Position numbers and translations under genes: made by a program | Shown here: positions 59,612 to 64,000 of the stretch, one piece after another | Position numbering within the stretch: position 1 is the first letter of the stretch | How the letters are laid out: each line of letters opens with the position of its first letter | Assembly (NCBI GenBank): GCA_005788175.1 | Contig: SXYX01000012.1 | Location: 1 to 64,000 of the forward strand | DNA: 64,000 nucleotides | Direction of reading: 5' to 3' | From: Acidobacteriota bacterium | GTDB lineage: Bacteria > Acidobacteriota > Holophagae > Holophagales > Holophagaceae | Notes under the pieces: generated by a model | What the model saw: only the letters and a program-made list of their open reading frames with translations | Databases searched by the model: none | What the model was told of the DNA's origin: nothing

Positions 59612-61798
59612 GTGACTCCTAAACCCGCTCGATCTTTACGATCAACTTCTACTGCACCCAAAAGTAGTCTGAGATTTTTAGAAACTTTTGAAGCCAAGTA
59701 CTTGGGTCATCCCGATGGTGTGGGTTTTTCGGGATTTTTAAGACCGCTGGGAACTTTTGCAAAAGGATCGGATGTATTAGTTGAATGGGGAACTCATCAT
59801 GAAGCTCTTCATGGAGACTACGTTTTAGCCGAGATTACTGGCGAGGATCGTAACGGTCGCGCTAAAGCTCGTATTGTCAAAGTCATTAAATTTGGAACCC
59901 AGGCTGTTGCCGGTACCCTACAAAAACAATCTTGGGGGTGGCGCGTACTACCCTTAGAACAACGTATTGGACCGATGATTGCTGTTCCTCCCTCTGATTT
60001 AGCCGAGGACGGAGATTGGGTTAGCGTTGAACTCCAAAGAGAAAAAGGATCAGGTCAACTTCAAGGTAAAGTCGTTGCTCGTTTAGGAAAAAAGGGCGAT
60101 CTTCGAGTTGAGAATAGACTCACAGCAGAAATGTTTGGTATTCGACAGACATTTCCTGTTGCAGTGATGCAAGAATTAGCACCATTCCCTACTTCCGTTC
60201 CCGTTGAATGGCTTCATAACCGTGAAGATCTTCGTAAGCGCTTGACCTGTACGATTGATCCGCCCACAGCTAAAGATTTTGATGATGCTATTTCGCTTGA
60301 AGCACTTCCTGGACATCAAGGAGGGGGTTGGCTGCTCGGTGTTCATATTGCAGACGTCAGTTTTTATGTCAAAGAAGGGGGCCCTCTAGATCTAGAATCA
60401 CGACTTCGCGGGACATCGGTTTATTTCCCGGATGAATGTATTCCAATGATCCCCGAGCGGCTGAGTGGAGATCTATGCAGTCTCCGAGAAGGGTTAGATC
60501 GATTAACGCTTACGGCTTGGATCACTCTTTCACCTCAATTTGACATCACACATACGTCTTTTTCTGAATCGGTCATTCATTCTAGAAAACGCCTTACTTA
60601 TAATGATGTTCGCGATGCCTGTATTGATAAGCAACCCGCCCTGCGAGCCACTCTAGGACCTGAACTTTGTCATATGTTGGAAACCGGTCTCGAAGTAGCT
60701 GAAGGTTTGAAGGCGCTACGGTTGAAACGTGGGGCAGTCAATCTCGATACCGAAGAAACTGAGTTTCATTTCGATGAAAAAGGTAAAGTTATTCGAGCAA
60801 ATCCTTATGAACGTCACAACGCGCATAAGATGATTGAAGAATTTATGCTGCTGGCTAATGAAGCTGTCGCTCGCTTTTTCAATAACAAAGAAATTCCCAC
60901 TATTTTTCGTATTCATGATGAGCCCGATCCTATAAAACTAGAAGTTTTTGCAAACTTAGCTAGAGCTTTTGGTCTTCTAGGCGTACACGACGCCCCTAGC
61001 CCAGATAATCTCAATCGGTTACTCGATAAGGTTCGTGGTGGTGCCCTCGAGGCCTTGATGAATACGATGTTACTCAGATCTCTTAAGCGCGCAGAGTATA
61101 GTGCCGACAATATCGGCCATTCAGGGCTTGCACTAAAAGATTATCTGCATTTCACGAGCCCTATTCGTCGCTATCCCGATTTGATTGTCCATCGAAGTCT
61201 TCGGAAGATCTTAAGAAAAGAGCCATTTCCTGAAAATTTCCACGGACAACTCTCAAGTATTGCTCGGGAATGCAGCGATGCTGAACAAAAAGCTGTTGAG
61301 GCCGAACGAGAAAATGTTCGTTGGAAAGCGTGCGACCTTATGCGTCCTTTTATCGGTAAAACATTCCAAGGTTTTGTTCAAGGATTCTCTCCTAAGGCCG
61401 TCTATATTCAGCTGCTCGATCCCTTTGTAGAAATAGGATCCCCTATCGCATCTCTAGGGTTTGATTTTAAAGTCGATGAACATAGAATAAAACTAGTCGG
61501 CTCTAAGGGAGCCGTCGTTATTGCCATTGGTGATTTTGTGACGATTGAGGTGGCGGGGATTGATGAGGATCAACACCGTATTTTCGGTTGGATACTAGAT
61601 GCCAAGGCAAAGGATGGTAAGGGCAAAACATTCAGTTTTAAGCCAAATAAGAGTGCAAGAACCCAAGATTTATTCGAAAAACCCAAACGACCGCCCGCTA
61701 GAAGTGGTAAATCAGGACGCCCTTGGTCATCTAAAAAAGATAAGCGCAAAGATCGTTCTTCAGGTCACCCTAAAAAAGGCAAAAAAAAGAAACGCTAA
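59612..61798 (+). CDS. rnr: Ribonuclease R
   Basis: RNase R is a 3'-5' exoribonuclease that degrades structured RNA. Cold-shock-like domains occupy the first 200 residues. The RNB domain starts at TIDPPTAKDFDDAISLE near residue 214, with the catalytic aspartates in DPPTAKDFDDA. Further RNB blocks are RGTSVYFPDECIPMIPERLSGDLCSL and SDNIGHSGLALKDYLHFTSPIRRYPDL. An S1 domain follows (KTFQGFVQGFSPKAVYIQLLD) and a lysine/arginine-rich tail. The start is a GTG with only a weak Shine-Dalgarno. The length of 728 residues is normal. ruvC lies 19 bp downstream. Confidence 0.95.
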   Translation: MTPKPARSLRSTSTAPKSSLRFLETFEAKYLGHPDGVGFSGFLRPLGTFAKGSDVLVEWGTHHEALHGDYVLAEITGEDRNGRAKARIVKVIKFGTQAVAGTLQKQSWGWRVLPLEQRIGPMIAVPPSDLAEDGDWVSVELQREKGSGQLQGKVVARLGKKGDLRVENRLTAEMFGIRQTFPVAVMQELAPFPTSVPVEWLHNREDLRKRLTCTIDPPTAKDFDDAISLEALPGHQGGGWLLGVHIADVSFYVKEGGPLDLESRLRGTSVYFPDECIPMIPERLSGDLCSLREGLDRLTLTAWITLSPQFDITHTSFSESVIHSRKRLTYNDVRDACIDKQPALRATLGPELCHMLETGLEVAEGLKALRLKRGAVNLDTEETEFHFDEKGKVIRANPYERHNAHKMIEEFMLLANEAVARFFNNKEIPTIFRIHDEPDPIKLEVFANLARAFGLLGVHDAPSPDNLNRLLDKVRGGALEALMNTMLLRSLKRAEYSADNIGHSGLALKDYLHFTSPIRRYPDLIVHRSLRKILRKEPFPENFHGQLSSIARECSDAEQKAVEAERENVRWKACDLMRPFIGKTFQGFVQGFSPKAVYIQLLDPFVEIGSPIASLGFDFKVDEHRIKLVGSKGAVVIAIGDFVTIEVAGIDEDQHRIFGWILDAKAKDGKGKTFSFKPNKSARTQDLFEKPKRPPARSGKSGRPWSSKKDKRKDRSSGHPKKGKKKKR

Positions 61799-61817
61799 GG
61801 GTTTATAGTCTAGGGTT

Positions 61818-62303
61818 ATGGTGATTAAAGCAGCAAGACGATGTTTGGGGGTTGATCCTGGATCCATTGCCTGTGGTTGGGCCATCGTTGAACAAAAAGG
61901 TAATCAACTCATATTAGTAGACTCTGGAGTTGTTCGTTCCAAGAGTAGTGAAGCCTTCCCTGAGCGTTGTCTCAAGATTCACAATGCCCTCGTTCAAGCC
62001 ATCAAAAGTCACCAACCGACATTTATGGCTGTCGAATCTCCCTTTGTGGAAAAAAATGCAGCTACGGCCATCAAATTAGGACAAATTCGCGGCGCTATTC
62101 TCCTAACGGGGTCTCTTTTTGATCTTGAGGTAGGAGATTACAACCCTATGCAAATCAAAAAAGCGGTCAGTGGGTATGGATGGGCGGGTAAAGATCAAGT
62201 AGGTAAGATGGTCAAGCTGATTTTGGGACTTAAAGAAGAATTGCCCTCCGATGCAGCCGATGCCGCTGCGACTGCCATTGGACATTTAATGGCAACACGG
62301 TGA
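61818..62303 (+). CDS. ruvC: Crossover junction endodeoxyribonuclease RuvC
   Basis: RuvC resolves Holliday junctions by paired nicks. The catalytic acids are Asp in CLGVDPGSIACGW, Glu in VESPFVEKNAATAIKLGQIRG and the pair in PSDAADAAATAIGHL. The length of 161 residues is normal. The ATG is immediately followed by a GTG (61821), which may be the real start because AGGG lies only a few bases before the ATG. ruvA and ruvB are not next to it. It is convergent with the DUF255 gene across 11 bp. Confidence 0.95.
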   Translation: MVIKAARRCLGVDPGSIACGWAIVEQKGNQLILVDSGVVRSKSSEAFPERCLKIHNALVQAIKSHQPTFMAVESPFVEKNAATAIKLGQIRGAILLTGSLFDLEVGDYNPMQIKKAVSGYGWAGKDQVGKMVKLILGLKEELPSDAADAAATAIGHLMATR

Positions 62304-62314
62304 TCGACGAGGCT

Positions 62315-64000
62315 TCAGTATTTTTTAATTAATTCATTGAAAACTTCGAGTTGATCCAAGGGGACTGAGCAAGTTTGTCCTTCACAGATGTAGATAGACG
62401 GCTTGTGAGGTAAACCCTGTCGTCCTTGATAATGCGGAAGAGATCCCGATTTCCCAACGATAAGACTGAGTTGGGGTAAGTACTTCCGATTCAGGGATGC
62501 TAAAGCTCCAACAATCAAAGGATGCTCAGGATCACCCACCATAACAACTTCGAGAGAAGGTTTTAGATACGTATCTAATATCGAAAGCATACTGAGCATA
62601 GCGCGGGGTCTTTCTTCGAGCCATTTCCCACAGACTTTGAAGGATTGTTCTGCCATTTCAATATAGTTGGGAAGCACGAAGTACCTCGCCAAGCGGATGA
62701 GTGCTCGCAGAGCTTGAGAATTCGGGCTTGGTATGGCTTGATCATAGACATTTTTGATGGAAAAGAGGGTATCGGGCCGCTGAGGATCATTGGAATAGAA
62801 ACCACCGAGGGCTCGATCATAAAATTTGGTTATCAAACTCTCGACGAGCACCTTTGCTTGATGAAGCCCTTGTTCGTTATGGTCCGCTTCATAGAGATCG
62901 ATAAGACCATTAGCCACAAAAGCATAATCTTCACAAAATCCGTGGGTATGGCGTTGTCCCTTTCGGTATACACGATAAAGATTCGTACCATCCCAGAGTT
63001 GTGTCATTAAAAATTGAGCTATTTTTTGTGCTTGATCGAGATAAATTTTTTGGTTGGTTACTCGATATCCTTTTGAAAAAGCAGAGAGCGCTAAACCATT
63101 CCACGATGCCAAGATCTTGTCATCCAAGTGGGGTCGTATGCGTTGATTTCGATAATGTAAGAGTTTGTCTTTACAGATTTTTTCCTTTTCATTGCCCAAA
63201 GGAGCTGCTTGTATACCTGAGAACCGATGAAGAATATTATGCCCCTCAAAATTACCTTCCTTAGTGACTCCAAATATACGCATAAAATCTTTGGCATCTG
63301 AACCGAGACACTTTTGGACCTCTTCTTCAGAGAAAACATAAAACTTACCCTCGACGCCTTCACTGTCTGCATCTTCGGTGGAGTAAATGCCCCCTCCGGA
63401 ATCCGTCATATCACGTAACAGATAATCGAGCGTCTCCTCAGCGATGACACGATAGTTAGACTGTCCTGATCGCAGATAGCCATCAAAATAAATGGAGGCT
63501 AATTGAGTATTATCGTAGAGCATTTTTTCAAAATGAGGAACTAGCCATTCTCTATCGGTCGAATAACGAGCAAAACCACCAGCAAGATGATCAAACAGGC
63601 CTCCTTCCCACATGGCATCTAACGTTTTAAAAGCCATCCTTTGATATGTGGATTCATTATGTTTAAAAATAAGATCAAGAGCCATCTGTTGAGGGAATTT
63701 AGGAGCCGAACCGAAGCCTCCCCACTCATCATCGAATTCTTGAGACAACTGTCTAAGCGCTCGATCTATCACTTTTGAGCTGAGGGGGGCATGATTGCTT
63801 TCAGGGGTAGACATTTTTTGCAACTCTGCGACGATCTCATCGGCTTGAAGTGTTAAATCTTGGGATTTTTCATACCATAGTTTTTCAATATTCTCGAGCA
63901 GCTGAATAAAACCAGGCATTCCTTGGCGGGGTTCTCGTGGGAAATAGGTTCCTCCAAAAAAAGGCTTGAGATCGGGGGTGAGCCATACGCTCATTGGCCA
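62315..64000 (-). CDS. Thioredoxin-domain protein YyaL/DUF255, 5' end outside window
   Basis: The 3' part of a large DUF255 protein (spermatogenesis-associated protein 20-like). The visible reading frame runs to the window edge. At its N-terminal end MSVWLTPDLKPFFGGTYFPREP lies at the end of the thioredoxin-like domain, and the preceding bases also encode Trp-Pro in frame as expected, so the ORF's listed Met is internal. An alpha/alpha-barrel region follows with FPQQMALDLIFKHN, GLFDHLAGGFARYSTDREWLVPHFEKMLYDNTQLA and EDADSEGVEGKFYVFSEEE. Family enzymes resemble N-acylglucosamine epimerases or glycosidases; the function is unestablished. Confidence 0.92.
   Translation of the reverse strand, partial: WPMSVWLTPDLKPFFGGTYFPREPRQGMPGFIQLLENIEKLWYEKSQDLTLQADEIVAELQKMSTPESNHAPLSSKVIDRALRQLSQEFDDEWGGFGSAPKFPQQMALDLIFKHNESTYQRMAFKTLDAMWEGGLFDHLAGGFARYSTDREWLVPHFEKMLYDNTQLASIYFDGYLRSGQSNYRVIAEETLDYLLRDMTDSGGGIYSTEDADSEGVEGKFYVFSEEEVQKCLGSDAKDFMRIFGVTKEGNFEGHNILHRFSGIQAAPLGNEKEKICKDKLLHYRNQRIRPHLDDKILASWNGLALSAFSKGYRVTNQKIYLDQAQKIAQFLMTQLWDGTNLYRVYRKGQRHTHGFCEDYAFVANGLIDLYEADHNEQGLHQAKVLVESLITKFYDRALGGFYSNDPQRPDTLFSIKNVYDQAIPSPNSQALRALIRLARYFVLPNYIEMAEQSFKVCGKWLEERPRAMLSMLSILDTYLKPSLEVVMVGDPEHPLIVGALASLNRKYLPQLSLIVGKSGSLPHYQGRQGLPHKPSIYICEGQTCSVPLDQLEVFNELIKKY

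Noticed and set aside
1-64000. CRISPR arrays, rRNA operons, transposases, integrases, toxin-antitoxin or restriction genes
   Set aside because: None seen on either strand; the single tRNA gene has no integrase or direct repeat nearby.

Overview
The window is a gene-dense, AT-rich (by eye about 40% GC) stretch of ordinary chromosome from a Gram-negative bacterium. An outer membrane is indicated by a Kdo transferase (WaaA), a heptosyltransferase-like GT9 enzyme, TonB/ExbD proteins, an outer-membrane lipocalin and a DUF5777-like beta-barrel. Together with system II cytochrome c assembly (ResB/CcsA), many secreted M14/M16/M28 peptidases and SpoIID and DUF502 proteins, this would suit an Acidobacteriota (Holophagae-like) or similar deep Gram-negative lineage. 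That placement is inference and no marker in the window proves it. I see no rRNA, CRISPR array, insertion sequence, prophage or defence island.

Layout. 0.3-8.5 kb: long acyl-CoA dehydrogenase and an MFS permease, then SDR-DUF502-pgsA on the minus strand, queG and speA. 8.5-24.9 kb: a run of 13 minus-strand genes with almost no gaps. In transcription order these are two metallo-beta-lactamase-fold hydrolases flanking an SPFH protein, ExbD and TonB, an IspH-UbiA fusion, ResB/CcsA, a beta-barrel, an SDR, PolA, PurD and a penicillin acylase-type amidase. 25-39 kb: housekeeping genes (uvrC, NADP-malic enzyme with a PTA-like tail, FolM-like SDR, queE, lipA, scpA, ribB with a degenerate RibA half, trxA, waaA, ABC-F ATPase). 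39-53 kb: lipocalin, tRNA-Arg(CCT), SPOR-SpoIID protein, a compact serine hydrolase, a Gfo/Idh oxidoreductase, then an exported peptidase district (M14, an M16 pair, M28) with an atypical SDR and a DUF3445 protein. 53-64 kb: lepA, a small zinc-ribbon membrane protein, rpsU, thioredoxin-like protein, thioesterase, cysS, GT9, a hexapeptide transferase, rnr, ruvC and the 3' part of a YyaL/DUF255 gene cut by the window edge.

Coding is extremely compact. Neighbouring co-directional genes often overlap by ATGA or TAATG, and four convergent pairs interlock through exactly 4 bp of shared stop codon. Only one convincing sense-strand intrinsic terminator is visible (after rpsU). Several starts are TTG or GTG, judged from Shine-Dalgarno spacing and family alignment.

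I did not find an obvious new multi-gene system. The most noteworthy points are the IspH-UbiA fusion, the RibB protein whose GTP cyclohydrolase half has lost its zinc cysteines, an unlisted 35-residue membrane peptide gene with a good ribosome binding site, an SDR lacking the catalytic tyrosine, a serine hydrolase that starts at its catalytic motif, and antisense-type RNA architecture around the tRNA gene and the M16 leader.
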